Positions 1 to 8,872 of a DNA stretch of 64,000 nt are shown here, piece by piece (position 1 is the first letter of the stretch; every line of letters begins with the position of its first letter). The DNA is from an uncultured Lachnospiraceae bacterium (lineage in GTDB: Bacteria; Bacillota; Clostridia; Lachnospirales; Lachnospiraceae). Under the pieces are notes generated by a model. That model saw only the letters and a program-made list of their open reading frames with translations. It made no database searches and had not been told where the DNA came from. Position numbers and translations under genes: made by a program. The DNA lies in assembly GCA_910584725.1 (NCBI GenBank), contig CAJUBE010000010.1, positions 57,393 through 121,392 on the forward strand, read 5' to 3'.

Positions 1-155
1 GGGGAGATGAGCTGGTAGAGCCCCATGCCCTCCGCGCCGAATACGTTGGATAGGAAGATGCGGTAAAAAAAGCCGATGAAACGGCTCACTAATCCGGTTA
101 TAGTCAAAATAACGGTTCCTGTTACCAGGGGGTGAGTCCATTTATTAAACGTCAT
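1..155 (-). CDS. SpoVB/MATE-like polysaccharide flippase, N-terminal fragment
   Basis: This reverse-strand reading frame starts with ATG at 155 and runs off the left edge, so only about 51 residues are visible. They include a hydrophobic stretch (GTVILTITGLVSRFIGFF) followed by YRIFLSNVFGAEGMGLYQLI. That pattern is typical of the first helix and loop of SpoVB/MurJ-type flippases, which move lipid-linked glycans across the membrane during spore or wall synthesis. An in-frame TGA lies 12 bases before the ATG, so this is the first possible start, but no good ribosome binding site is visible. It is divergent from mnmA. The family call rests only on the N-terminus. Confidence 0.7.
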   Translation of the reverse strand, partial: MTFNKWTHPLVTGTVILTITGLVSRFIGFFYRIFLSNVFGAEGMGLYQLIS

Positions 156-303
156 AGAGCACCATCACAGTATGGGATATGGTCTATGTTTATGTGGAAG
201 TGAAGGAAAATAGAATTTTGTAGGTATAGATTGTTTGCCTGAAACGGGTAAAAGACGGCGGTTTAGGCGGGCAGGCAGTGTCGAGAGGAAAGAGGGATAC
301 GGA

Positions 304-1377
304 ATGAAAAAAGTAGTGGTGGGCATGTCAGGGGGCGTGGATTCCTCCGTGGCAGCCCTGTTATTGAAAAAGCAGGGCTATGACGTGGTGGGAGTCACCA
401 TGCAGATCTGGCAGGAGGAAGCGCATGAGACGGCGGCGGAGCAGGGCGGATGCTGTGGGCTCAGTGCGGTGGAGGATGCCAGGCGGGTGGCTGAGGTGTT
501 GAATATACCCCATTATGTGATGAATTTTAGGCGGGAGTTTCGGGAAAATGTGATGGACTACTTTGTGGCGGAGTATCTGGCGGGCAGGACACCGAATCCC
601 TGTATCGCATGCAACCGCTATGTGAAGTGGGAGGCCCTGCTGCACAGGAGCCTTGCGATCGGAGCAGATTATATCGCCACAGGACACTACGCGGGAATTG
701 CCAGACTTTCCAACGGCAGATATGCCATCCGCAGCGCGGTGACTGCGAAAAAGGATCAGACCTACGCCCTCTACAGTCTGACCCAGGAGCAGCTTGCCCA
801 CACACTGATGCCGGTGGGGGCGTACACCAAGGAGGAAATCCGGCAGATGGCGGCAGAGGCGGGGCTGCCTGTGGCTCACAAGCCGGACAGTCAGGAGATC
901 TGCTTTATCCCCGACAATGATTATGCCGCCTTTATCGACAGGGAGGCGGGGGAGCGGGTGCCGAAGCCGGGCTGTTTTGTGACGAAGGACGGGAAAGTGC
1001 TGGGACGGCATCTTGGCATCACCCACTATACCGTGGGGCAGCGCAAGGGATTAAATCTGGCCATGGGCAGACCTGTGTTTGTCACGGAAATCAGACCGGA
1101 AACCGACGAGGTAGTAATCGGCGAAGCGGAGGACGTGTTCGGCGATACGCTTTACTGCGAGCGCATCAACTATATGGGGATGGCCGATCTGCCGGAGCCG
1201 CGAGAGGTGTCCGCGAAGATACGCTATAACCATGCAGGTGAAACATGTGTGATAGAGAAGTCGGACGGGGATCGGATTCGAGTGGTATTCAAAAAGCCCG
1301 TCCGGGCGATTACGCCGGGACAGGCTGTGGTATTTTATGAGGATGACTACGTGCTCGGCGGTGGAACGATTATGTAG
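304..1377 (+). CDS. mnmA: tRNA-specific 2-thiouridylase MnmA
   Basis: The protein has 357 residues, the usual MnmA length. MnmA thiolates U34 of the tRNAs for Lys, Glu and Gln, using ATP and sulfur relayed from a cysteine desulfurase. The N-terminal PP-loop SGGVDSS binds ATP. The catalytic cysteine pair sits in PNPCIACNRYVKW and in SQEICFIPD, with the C-terminal beta-barrel following. The ATG at 304 is chosen because AGAGGAAAGAGGG precedes it and MKKVVVGMSGG is the canonical N-terminus; in-frame codons back to 235 look like leader. The stop overlaps by 8 bp the stop of the convergent GGDEF gene. Confidence 0.96.
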   Translation: MKKVVVGMSGGVDSSVAALLLKKQGYDVVGVTMQIWQEEAHETAAEQGGCCGLSAVEDARRVAEVLNIPHYVMNFRREFRENVMDYFVAEYLAGRTPNPCIACNRYVKWEALLHRSLAIGADYIATGHYAGIARLSNGRYAIRSAVTAKKDQTYALYSLTQEQLAHTLMPVGAYTKEEIRQMAAEAGLPVAHKPDSQEICFIPDNDYAAFIDREAGERVPKPGCFVTKDGKVLGRHLGITHYTVGQRKGLNLAMGRPVFVTEIRPETDEVVIGEAEDVFGDTLYCERINYMGMADLPEPREVSAKIRYNHAGETCVIEKSDGDRIRVVFKKPVRAITPGQAVVFYEDDYVLGGGTIM

Positions 1378-3082
1378 CGATCGCTTTTTTAGTGGCCTGC
1401 TTGTTCTCGTACATGCGGTCGTCCGCAATCTGATAAATTTTTTCTATGTTATATTCCTTCGGGCTGCAGGAAGCATAGCCGAAAGCGATGGACAAATTGA
1501 GATTGGGGATTTCTTCATTTTTTTGTTGAATGTTATTGCGAAACTCTCCTACCATGGTAGAGATTTCGCCAGAATCGTCGGTTTCCGCGATGGCGATAAA
1601 TTCATCGCCGCCCATCCGCGCGACAATACCGTGGGGTTCAAAGGCGTCCACAATCACCTGAGCGGCGCTTCGGATCAGGATGTCGCCCTGCGCGTGCCCG
1701 TAAGTATCGTTGGTGGTTTTCAGATTGTTCAAGTCAAAGCAGAAAACGGTGTAGCGGGGATTCTCCATATCCTTGATGCCGTTCATGTATTCCATGCAGT
1801 AACGACGGTTGTGAATCTGCGTCAGCTCATCCGTGTAAGCGCTTTTGATCAGAAAATTCCGTTCCGTCTCCTGCATCATTTTCTGTGTCAGATTGATATA
1901 GAAGGAGACCAGGAGCAGGAAGATAAAGACTACCAGTCCCACGGAGGCGATGCCCTTTGTGGAGGAAATAGAGATGCCCATATAGCGGTCAAAGTAGTAG
2001 AACAGCAGATCATAGCCAACACAGCCGGAGAGCACCAGCATACCGATTAAGAACAGCCGATGGACAAGCTGGCGGCTGACCCGCAGATTCATAAATTCCA
2101 CGATGATAAAGTAGATCAGATTGCATAGAATCAATACCTGCATATATTTCAGCGTGGCCGCACAGTGTACCAGATCCACGGTGTGAAGACCGAGAAAGAG
2201 TGTGGTTGCAAAGATCTGCAGGGCAAGGAGTATTTGATATACCGCATACATGACGGGACGGTTTAGCGCCAGCACATCCTCCCGCATGTAGATGACTAGC
2301 GGGATGGGCGCCAGATACAGTGTCAGATATTCCAGCAGGCAGATCGTATAGAGCGGCATGGAGAAGATCAGAAGCACATTGTAGTAGCACAGCGTCCACA
2401 GCCCGATGCAGACAGAAAAAAGGGAGACGCACAAAATGCGCGAAAATTTCCCGGAAAACAGGATGGCAAAAACTGTGATAAAGCAGGTCACAAGGCCGAA
2501 AATTGTCAGAAAGCAGCCGAGAAACAGAGGAACCCTGTTTTCGGTCAGAATGGAGCGGTAAATATTTTTCCACTCGTAGATGCGGATTGGGTCGAAGCGG
2601 GAGAAGGCTTTGTCCTCCGCCGCGGTGAGCTCAAGCGTCAGCGTTTTTCCCGCGTAGTTATCGGGGAGATCGACGGGCAGATAACCGCTGCCGACGGTTT
2701 TGTGCCTGTCAATCCGATCCCAGCCGTATGTATGGATCGGTTCCCCGTCCAGATATACCGTGACTGCGGACTGCCTGATCTGCAGGACAAGCGCATGTCC
2801 GATACAGTCTGTATCGGACGGAAAAACTCTGGTCATGGTGATGGTATCGCCCTTATTTACCGGGTCAAATCGGAAATCATTCAGGGAAACATCCTGCCAG
2901 ACGCGGTCGTTGATGGTGACATCCCAGCCGTCGATCAGGGTTTCAAATTGTGAGATATCAGAATAATCGCGGGATAACAGGCCGTCGATAAAAAGGGTAG
3001 TGAAACATATGCTGATCAGTGCATAGACGATAAAGAACACCTTCCAAACGGTTTTGCGGGTTATTTTTCTCTTCTTTTTCAT
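1370..3082 (-). CDS. Membrane-bound diguanylate cyclase (GGDEF) with seven-helix sensor region
   Basis: About 570 residues. A first membrane segment (about 10-32) is followed by an extracellular beta-rich sensor of about 150 residues. Then comes a block of roughly seven hydrophobic helices (about 180-385), as in 7TM-DISM receptors, and a C-terminal GGDEF domain. The signature RMGGDEF is intact near residue 490, so it should make cyclic-di-GMP from GTP; no RxxD inhibitory site is visible five residues before it. The start at 3082 has AGAGG upstream and lies 31 bp after the PHP gene stop; an earlier in-frame start at 3157 would overlap that gene. The two genes probably form an operon. The signal sensed is unknown. 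Confidence 0.85.
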   Translation of the reverse strand: MKKKRKITRKTVWKVFFIVYALISICFTTLFIDGLLSRDYSDISQFETLIDGWDVTINDRVWQDVSLNDFRFDPVNKGDTITMTRVFPSDTDCIGHALVLQIRQSAVTVYLDGEPIHTYGWDRIDRHKTVGSGYLPVDLPDNYAGKTLTLELTAAEDKAFSRFDPIRIYEWKNIYRSILTENRVPLFLGCFLTIFGLVTCFITVFAILFSGKFSRILCVSLFSVCIGLWTLCYYNVLLIFSMPLYTICLLEYLTLYLAPIPLVIYMREDVLALNRPVMYAVYQILLALQIFATTLFLGLHTVDLVHCAATLKYMQVLILCNLIYFIIVEFMNLRVSRQLVHRLFLIGMLVLSGCVGYDLLFYYFDRYMGISISSTKGIASVGLVVFIFLLLVSFYINLTQKMMQETERNFLIKSAYTDELTQIHNRRYCMEYMNGIKDMENPRYTVFCFDLNNLKTTNDTYGHAQGDILIRSAAQVIVDAFEPHGIVARMGGDEFIAIAETDDSGEISTMVGEFRNNIQQKNEEIPNLNLSIAFGYASCSPKEYNIEKIYQIADDRMYENKQATKKAIAT

Positions 3083-3113
3083 GGCGGAATCCTCTGCCGG
3101 TTTTTCCGGCGGT

Positions 3114-3932
3114 TTATAATTTATGGAAAGATGGGTTTCTTTTTTCGTAAATGGCATAGTAGCGGAAGCCGCAGTCCTTTAGTATTTCAGCCGCCCGGTC
3201 AAAGGCGTGGGCGATCCGTCCCGGCTCGTGGGCGTCGCTTCCCACGGTGACAATCTCGCCGCCAAGTTCCCGGTAGCGTTTCAAAATGCCGATGCAGGGA
3301 TTAGGCTCCCGCATCCCCCTTGCCAGTGCGCCGGTGTTGATCTCGATCCCCTTTTCCATGTCAATCAGGGTCATCAGAATCCGGTCAAAGATTTCGCGGT
3401 ACATCTCGTAGGAGTAGCCCCGGTCTTTTGTGGGGCCGTAGCGCACCACATAGTCCAGATGGCCGTAAACGTCAAAATTGCTGTAAACTTTCAAGTTTTC
3501 CAGGATAGACTCGAAATATTCCCGGTAAGCCTCCTCCTGAGAGCGTCCCTCATAAAAAGCGGGATAGTAGGGGTCTTTTCCATTACAAAGGTGGGAGGAA
3601 CCGATGATAAAGTCGTAGTCGTGTTCTTTGGCAAAGGCCGCGTTCCTCTTGGAGAGATGGGGCTGTAATCCCAGTTCTACGCCGAAAAACAGCGCGATTT
3701 TACCCGTGTATTTTTCGCGGAGTTTTAAGAAATCGTAGAGATAGGCATCCGGGTTTACCTCGAAAAATCCGTCAGCCTCGCGCTCGGTCACCGGATAGTC
3801 GAAATCGTTGTGTTCCGTGAAGCACATTTCGGTAAGTCCCAGCTCGATTCCCCGAAGGATCATATGTTCCATCGGTGTGTCGGAATCCCCTGAAAAGGAG
3901 GAATGTAAATGAAAATCCGCTGTGATTGGCAT
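3114..3932 (-). CDS. PHP-domain histidinol-phosphatase (HisK/HisJ type)
   Basis: 272 residues, the usual size for PHP histidinol phosphatases, which dephosphorylate L-histidinol phosphate in histidine synthesis. Metal-binding motifs are in place: HLH near the N-terminus (ADFHLHSSFSGD), CFTEHNDFDYP, SSHLCNG, VYGHLDYV, and C-terminal VGSDAHEPG. No other his genes lie nearby, so the substrate could be another phosphate ester. It is first in a two-gene reverse-strand operon with the downstream GGDEF gene. AGAGAGGAC precedes the ATG. Upstream (3965-4012) the motif TGTAAATTG occurs twice, of unknown meaning. Confidence 0.85.
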   Translation of the reverse strand: MPITADFHLHSSFSGDSDTPMEHMILRGIELGLTEMCFTEHNDFDYPVTEREADGFFEVNPDAYLYDFLKLREKYTGKIALFFGVELGLQPHLSKRNAAFAKEHDYDFIIGSSHLCNGKDPYYPAFYEGRSQEEAYREYFESILENLKVYSNFDVYGHLDYVVRYGPTKDRGYSYEMYREIFDRILMTLIDMEKGIEINTGALARGMREPNPCIGILKRYRELGGEIVTVGSDAHEPGRIAHAFDRAAEILKDCGFRYYAIYEKRNPSFHKL

Positions 3933-4051
3933 GGAAGTGTCCTCTCTGGGTTATTTTTCACACCAAATGGTTGTAAATTGGCGCGAAATTTGGGGTGGGT
4001 GTAAATTGTAACCTCTCTGGTAAAATTTCTCATTTATTTTTGATTTACGTC

Positions 4052-4080
4052 TTGAATTTTTGGGACAAATTGGGTAAAAT
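4052..4080 (+). promoter_or_regulatory. Promoter of gap
   Basis: TTGAAT (4052-4057), a 17-bp spacer and TAAAAT (4075-4080) make a good sigma-A type promoter. Transcription would start near 4087, giving a leader of about 90 nt before gap. Confidence 0.6.
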
Positions 4081-4087
4081 AAAGTCG

Positions 4088-4105
4088 TTGACAAAATTTT
4101 GTCAA
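4088..4105. promoter_or_regulatory. Perfect palindrome at the gap transcription start, candidate operator
   Basis: TTGACAAAATTTTGTCAA is a perfect 18-bp palindrome starting about one base after the predicted transcription start, a classic repressor position. It matches 10 of 14 defined positions of the Rex consensus TTGTTAAnnnnTTAACAA as I recall it. Rex is a redox (NADH/NAD) repressor that controls gap in several Clostridia. The Rex assignment is inference; the palindrome is seen directly. Confidence 0.5.
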
Positions 4106-4176
4106 TCTCTTCCGGTTCGATTGGCAAAATTATATAGCAAAAGTTATAAAAAATCAATATTTAGGAGGAACGAAAA

Positions 4177-5178
4177 ATGGCAGTAAGAGTAGCAATCAAT
4201 GGTTTTGGCCGTATCGGTCGTCTTGCATTCAGACAGATGTTTGGGGCAGAGGGTTATGAGGTTGTGGCAATCAACGATCTGACAAGCCCTAAGATGCTGG
4301 CACACCTGTTAAAGTACGATTCTTCCCAGGGTAAATACGCTCTGGCAGACACCGTATCCGCAGGCGAGGATTCCATCACGGTTGACGGTAAGACATTAAA
4401 GATCTACAAAGAGCCCGATGCAAACAACTGCCCTTGGGGTGAGCTCAAGGTCGATGTTGTTCTGGAGTGCTCCGGCTTCTACACCAGCAAAGAGAAGGCG
4501 CAGGCCCACATCAATGCAGGCGCAAGAAAGGTTGTTATCTCTGCTCCCGCAGGAAACGATCTTCCTACTATCGTATACAACGTAAACCACGAGACGCTGA
4601 AAGCTTCGGATACCATCATTTCCGCTGCTTCCTGTACCACGAACTGCCTGGCTCCCATGGCTAAAGCTCTGAATGATCTGGCTACCATCAAGTCCGGTAT
4701 CATGAGCACGATCCACGCTTACACAGGCGATCAGATGATCCTTGACGGTCCTCAGAGAAAGGGTGACCTGAGAAGATCCCGCGCAGGCGCAATCAACATC
4801 GTTCCCAACAGCACAGGCGCAGCTAAGGCAATCGGCCTTGTTATCCCTGAGCTGAACGGCAAGCTGATCGGTTCCGCACAGCGTGTTCCCACCCCTACAG
4901 GTTCCACCACCATTCTGGTTGCAACCGTAGAGAAGTCCGTTACCAAGGAAGAGATCAACGCGGCTATGAAGGCAGCGGCTACCGAGTCCTTCGGCTACAA
5001 CGAGGATGAGATCGTTTCTTCCGATATCGTAGGCAGCACCTACGGCTCCATCTTCGACGCTACCCAGACCATGGTAGGCGAGGACAATCTGGTTCAGGTT
5101 GTTTCTTGGTATGACAATGAGAACAGCTACACCTCTCAGATGGTTCGTACCATCAAGTACTTCTCTGAGCTGGCATAA
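4177..5178 (+). CDS. gap: Glyceraldehyde-3-phosphate dehydrogenase
   Basis: 333 residues, full length for the type I enzyme. It oxidises glyceraldehyde 3-phosphate to 1,3-bisphosphoglycerate, with NAD as the expected acceptor, in cytoplasmic glycolysis. The Rossmann motif INGFGRIGR is at the N-terminus, and the catalytic cysteine is in SAASCTTNCLAP. The C-terminal WYDNENSYTSQM is canonical. AGGAGGA lies just before the ATG. Codon use is strongly biased, as expected for high expression. It heads a gap-pgk-tpiA cluster, but a terminator-like hairpin separates it from pgk. Confidence 0.98.
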   Translation: MAVRVAINGFGRIGRLAFRQMFGAEGYEVVAINDLTSPKMLAHLLKYDSSQGKYALADTVSAGEDSITVDGKTLKIYKEPDANNCPWGELKVDVVLECSGFYTSKEKAQAHINAGARKVVISAPAGNDLPTIVYNVNHETLKASDTIISAASCTTNCLAPMAKALNDLATIKSGIMSTIHAYTGDQMILDGPQRKGDLRRSRAGAINIVPNSTGAAKAIGLVIPELNGKLIGSAQRVPTPTGSTTILVATVEKSVTKEEINAAMKAAATESFGYNEDEIVSSDIVGSTYGSIFDATQTMVGEDNLVQVVSWYDNENSYTSQMVRTIKYFSELA

Positions 5179-5203
5179 AGCGAAAAGAATTTATAAGAAA
5201 TGA

Positions 5204-5236
5204 AAGAGGCTCGGCCGCTGGGCCGGGTCTCTTTTT
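5204..5236 (+). terminator. Intrinsic terminator or attenuator between gap and pgk
   Basis: A GC-rich stem (GAGGCTCGGCC pairing with GGCCGGGTCTC, with G-U pairs) is followed by TTTTT. Only 25 bp separate it from the pgk ATG and no promoter fits between them, so pgk is probably reached by read-through, or the hairpin stabilises the gap mRNA end. Confidence 0.75.
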
Positions 5237-5261
5237 AAATCATAATAAGGAGGATACACAA

Positions 5262-6494
5262 ATGTCTTTAAACAAGAAATCGGTAGATGATATCAATGTG
5301 AAGGGCAAACGCGTTCTGGTGAGATGCGACTTTAACGTGCCTTTAAAGGAAGGAAAGATCACGGACGAGACCCGCATCGTAGCTGCGCTTCCCACAATCA
5401 AGAAGCTTCTCGCTGACGGCGGCAAGGTGATCCTTTGCTCCCATCTCGGCAAGGTGAAGAACGGCCCCAACGAGGGTGAGTCCCTTGCACCCGTGGCGGA
5501 GAGACTTTCCGAGAAGCTCGGCAAGCCCGTCAATTTTGTAAAGGACGACAACGTGACCGGCGAGGCTGCTACGGCTGCTGTTGCGGCTATGAACGAGGGC
5601 GACGTGGTGCTCTTACAGAATACCCGTTTCCGCGGCAAGGAGGAGACCAAGCCGAAGGAGGCAGGTGAGGCTTTCGCGAAGGAGCTGGCTGATCTGGCTG
5701 ACGTTTATGTGTGCGACGCTTTCGGTTCCGCTCACAGAGCGCACGCTTCTGTGGCTGTTGTGACCAAGTATATCACAGAGAAGGGCGGCGAGAATGCTGT
5801 CGGCTATCTGATGCAGAAGGAGATCGACTTCCTCGGCAATGCGGTGGAGAATCCCGTAAGACCTTTCGTGGCAATTCTCGGTGGCGCGAAGGTTGCGGAT
5901 AAGTTAAACGTAATCAACAACCTGCTTGAGAAGTGCGACACGCTGATTATCGGCGGTGGCATGGCGTTCACCTTCTTGAAGGCGAAGGGCTATGAGATCG
6001 GCAACTCTCTCGTGGACGACGAGAAGCTTGACTACTGTAAGGAAATGATGGAGAAGGCTGAAAAGCTTGGCAAACAGCTCTTACTGCCCATCGACACCGG
6101 TGTGGCTGCGGCTTTCCCGAACCCTATCGACGGTCCTGTTGATGTGGAGTACGTGGATGCTGACAAGATCCCGGCGGACAAGGAAGGTCTTGACATTGGT
6201 CCCAAGACACAGGAGCTTTTCGCAAATGCTGTGAAGTCTGCGAAGACCGTTGTGTGGAATGGCCCCATGGGTGTGTTCGAGAACCCGACTTTGGCAAAAG
6301 GCACCATTGCTGTTGCGAAAGCGCTGGCTGAGACGGACGCTACCACCATCATCGGCGGCGGCGATTCCGCGGCGGCATGCAATCAGCTCGGCTTTGCGGA
6401 TAAGATGTCCCACATCTCCACAGGCGGCGGCGCTTCCCTCGAGTTCTTAGAGGGCAAGGAGCTTCCCGGTGTGGTAGCGGCTGATGATAAGTAA
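5262..6494 (+). CDS. pgk: Phosphoglycerate kinase
   Basis: 410 residues, slightly longer than the usual 390-400. It transfers phosphate from 1,3-bisphosphoglycerate to ADP, the first ATP-yielding step of glycolysis. Recognisable blocks are VRCDFNVPLK (substrate binding), LCSHLGK, AFGSAHRAHAS, and the C-terminal nucleotide region GPMGVFEN with IIGGGDSAAA and STGGGASLEF. AAGGAGG precedes the ATG with good spacing. It probably depends on read-through from gap. Codon use is strongly biased, like its neighbours. Confidence 0.98.
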   Translation: MSLNKKSVDDINVKGKRVLVRCDFNVPLKEGKITDETRIVAALPTIKKLLADGGKVILCSHLGKVKNGPNEGESLAPVAERLSEKLGKPVNFVKDDNVTGEAATAAVAAMNEGDVVLLQNTRFRGKEETKPKEAGEAFAKELADLADVYVCDAFGSAHRAHASVAVVTKYITEKGGENAVGYLMQKEIDFLGNAVENPVRPFVAILGGAKVADKLNVINNLLEKCDTLIIGGGMAFTFLKAKGYEIGNSLVDDEKLDYCKEMMEKAEKLGKQLLLPIDTGVAAAFPNPIDGPVDVEYVDADKIPADKEGLDIGPKTQELFANAVKSAKTVVWNGPMGVFENPTLAKGTIAVAKALAETDATTIIGGGDSAAACNQLGFADKMSHISTGGGASLEFLEGKELPGVVAADDK

Positions 6495-6588
6495 GGTTGC
6501 GATAAGTAGAGCGAGAATGACCGAGGCGGAAAGAGGCTGTGCTTGCACAAAGTCTATTTCTGAGTCGGGCATTTGAGGGTGCAACGCA

Positions 6589-6615
6589 CTCGAGGAATTG
6601 CGAAGCAATTTCGAG
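6589..6615 (+). repeat. C-GAA-G hairpin in the pgk-tpiA gap
   Basis: CTCGAGGAATTGC, loop GAA, then GCAATTTCGAG forms an imperfect stem capped by a C-GAA-G triloop. Similar capped hairpins recur in other intergenic gaps of this window. There is no T-run after it, so it is not an obvious terminator. The rest of 6495-6661 holds only the tpiA ribosome binding site (AAAGGAG). Confidence 0.5.
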
Positions 6616-6661
6616 GCTCTGCGGGGTGAATTAATATAATAAAATAAAGGAGATTATTACA

Positions 6662-7408
6662 ATGGCTAGAAGAAGAATCATCGCCGGAAACTGGAAGATG
6701 AATATGACTCCCAGCGAGGCAGTTAAGCTTTGTGAGACATTAAAGGATCTGGTAGTGAACGATGCGGTTGACGTGGTTTACTGTGTACCCGCCATCGACA
6801 TTGTACCTGTGGCGGAGGCTGTGAAGGGCACCAACGTACATGTGGGCGCAGAGAATTTCTATATTGAGGATAAGGGCGCGTACACGGGCGAGATTTCCGC
6901 TCCCATGTTGAAGGATGCGGGTGTGGAGTATGTGATCATCGGCCACTCCGAGAGAAGAGAGTACTTCAAGGAGGATGACGCTTTCCTGAACAAGAAAGTG
7001 CTTAAGGCTCTGGAGGCGGGTCTTGTGCCGATCCTCTGCTGCGGCGAGTCCTTGGAACAGAGAGAAATGAACGTGACCATGGATTGGATCAGACTGCAGA
7101 TCAAGTCCGACCTGGCAGGCGTGACCGCAGATCAGGTGAAGGGCATGGTCATCGCATACGAGCCCATCTGGGCGATCGGAACCGGCAAGACTGCTACTTC
7201 CGATCAGGCACAGGAAGTCTGCAAAAGCATTCGCGACTGCATTGCGGAGATGTACGACGCGGCTACCGCAGAGGCGGTACGCATTCAGTACGGCGGCTCC
7301 ATGAACGCATCCAATGCGGCTGAGCTTCTCGCAAAACCCGACATCGACGGCGGCCTGATCGGCGGCGCTTCCTTAAAGCCTGACTTCGGGCAGATCGTGA
7401 ATGCGTAA
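6662..7408 (+). CDS. tpiA: Triosephosphate isomerase
   Basis: 248 residues, full length. It interconverts dihydroxyacetone phosphate and glyceraldehyde 3-phosphate. GNWKMN carries the substrate lysine, IIGHSERR the catalytic histidine, AYEPIWAIGTGK the catalytic glutamate, and YGGSMNASN with GGLIGGASL the phosphate-binding loops. AAAGGAG lies upstream of the ATG. It is the last gene of the glycolytic cluster and is followed by a strong terminator. Confidence 0.98.
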   Translation: MARRRIIAGNWKMNMTPSEAVKLCETLKDLVVNDAVDVVYCVPAIDIVPVAEAVKGTNVHVGAENFYIEDKGAYTGEISAPMLKDAGVEYVIIGHSERREYFKEDDAFLNKKVLKALEAGLVPILCCGESLEQREMNVTMDWIRLQIKSDLAGVTADQVKGMVIAYEPIWAIGTGKTATSDQAQEVCKSIRDCIAEMYDAATAEAVRIQYGGSMNASNAAELLAKPDIDGGLIGGASLKPDFGQIVNA

Positions 7409-7456
7409 TCCGGCGGTTTGTGCGTATGTAACAGTATAGAACATGTAAGACAGATG

Positions 7457-7503
7457 AAAACTCACTTCGGTTCTGGATGAAACGGATCGGAGTGAGTTTT
7501 TTC
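7457..7503 (+). terminator. Terminator after tpiA
   Basis: AAAACTCACTTCGG pairs with the CGGAGTGAGTTTT region to give a stable stem, ending in a run of T. This closes the glycolytic unit and isolates the accessory cassette that follows. Confidence 0.85.
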
Positions 7504-7516
7504 ATGGGGCAGGATG

Positions 7517-7545
7517 TTGATAAATGAAATATTTTATAGTAATAT
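7517..7545 (+). promoter_or_regulatory. Promoter of the GHKL/DUF4325 cassette
   Basis: TTGATA (7517-7522), a 17-bp spacer and TAATAT (7540-7545) lie between the tpiA terminator and the first cassette gene. The AT-rich flanks match the cassette and not the glycolytic genes. Confidence 0.5.
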
Positions 7546-7618
7546 ACTAATAAGGTTATGCTGATTACGATATTAAGATTACGTTTCCTGTGGGTAAAGA
7601 AAGGGTACAAAACGATCG

Positions 7619-8872
7619 GTGGATAAAACGGCAAACGCAAATAAGAAAAAATTTGTTTTAAATTATCAAAAGGTAATGGAATGTTTGGAAAGTGCTGATT
7701 TTGCGTTGACAGGTCTGGAGATTCAGGAGGAGCTAGTACGAATAAGCATTCCTGAAAGTTTTTCTATTTCTGAACAGCCGGATGACACGATTTGTATGTT
7801 AAGACGGTTATATACGATTGGCATGTGTGATCATGTGAAAAAAATTTCGTTTGATCATTCCAAGTGCAAATTCCTGGGACTTTCAGCAAGCACGATTATG
7901 GACATAATCTTACTTACTGCACGGGAGTATAGAGGGAAAATGGAAAAACCGTTGGAATTATCAGGGAAACTTCCCCAAAATCCAATGGTGAGAGATGTTT
8001 TGCTGGCAAGTGGTCTGCCATATCATGTAAATGCAAAATCTAAATTTGAGTATGACAGTACCAATGTAGAAAAGTTTGAAACCGTGTCGGGAGAGTGCAG
8101 CAATGATGCAAGGCAGTCAGGGAGAATAGCAACGGAATTAACCGAATATTTTAATAGGTGTTTATTGCATCAGAGTATGAAGCTGCGAGATGAAGGTATA
8201 TCATTGTTAGTAACATTATTGGGCGAAGTACTTGGTAATTGTGAAATTCATGGTGGAGAACATGCAACATGGTATACGCAGGGGCATTACGAAGATAATA
8301 GCAATAAGGCTTACGGAGAAATGCAGTTACTTTTTTTAAATTTAGGAAATACTATATATCAAGGTTTAAAATACAATTCCAGCGAGGAGACAAAGAAAAG
8401 ATTAGAATATTATTTGGAAAGACATAAGCTATCTTTTTCCGAAGAGTGGAATGAAGAAATGGCATGTACGGTTTTCGCATTGCAAGAGGGAATTAGCAGG
8501 CTAAGAAATAGAAATATTAAAGGATATGAGGGCAGAGGTACGGGGACTGTAACTTTAATAGAGGCATTAAAGTCAATAGGAGGAAGCGGTGATGGACAGC
8601 TGCCGGAGATGACTATTGTATCAGGCCGGACATATATTAAGTTTGACGGGCGCTATAATATGCGTATGGAAACTTTTCAAAATGATTTGGTTTTTGGAAA
8701 TGGAGAAAAGCGTATATTGGCATTTAATCAGGAAAATGATATATATAGGCCGGCAGATAGCACGGCTGTTCTACAAATGAAAGAAAATTTTCCCGGAACT
8801 GTAATTTCATTAAGAATTTATTTAGATAGCCGATACATTATGAAAGCGGGAGGAGAGGGATTGGATGAATAG
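7619..8872 (+). CDS. GHKL-type ATP-binding protein of an accessory cassette
   Basis: 417 residues, no membrane segment or signal peptide. A GHKL (histidine kinase/HSP90/MutL-like) ATPase core can be read. EVLGNCEIHGG (about 205-215) resembles the N-box with its ATP/Mg asparagine, and YEGRGTGTVTLIEAL (about 303-317) resembles the glycine-rich lid. No phospho-acceptor histidine box is seen, so it is more like an anti-sigma-type or switch ATPase than a sensor kinase. The start is GTG, with AAGAAAGGG about 12 bases upstream. Its stop overlaps the next ATG (ATGAATAG), so the two are probably translationally coupled. Composition is clearly AT-richer than flanking genes, suggesting transfer. The partner protein and target are unknown. 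Confidence 0.6.
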   Translation: MDKTANANKKKFVLNYQKVMECLESADFALTGLEIQEELVRISIPESFSISEQPDDTICMLRRLYTIGMCDHVKKISFDHSKCKFLGLSASTIMDIILLTAREYRGKMEKPLELSGKLPQNPMVRDVLLASGLPYHVNAKSKFEYDSTNVEKFETVSGECSNDARQSGRIATELTEYFNRCLLHQSMKLRDEGISLLVTLLGEVLGNCEIHGGEHATWYTQGHYEDNSNKAYGEMQLLFLNLGNTIYQGLKYNSSEETKKRLEYYLERHKLSFSEEWNEEMACTVFALQEGISRLRNRNIKGYEGRGTGTVTLIEALKSIGGSGDGQLPEMTIVSGRTYIKFDGRYNMRMETFQNDLVFGNGEKRILAFNQENDIYRPADSTAVLQMKENFPGTVISLRIYLDSRYIMKAGGEGLDE

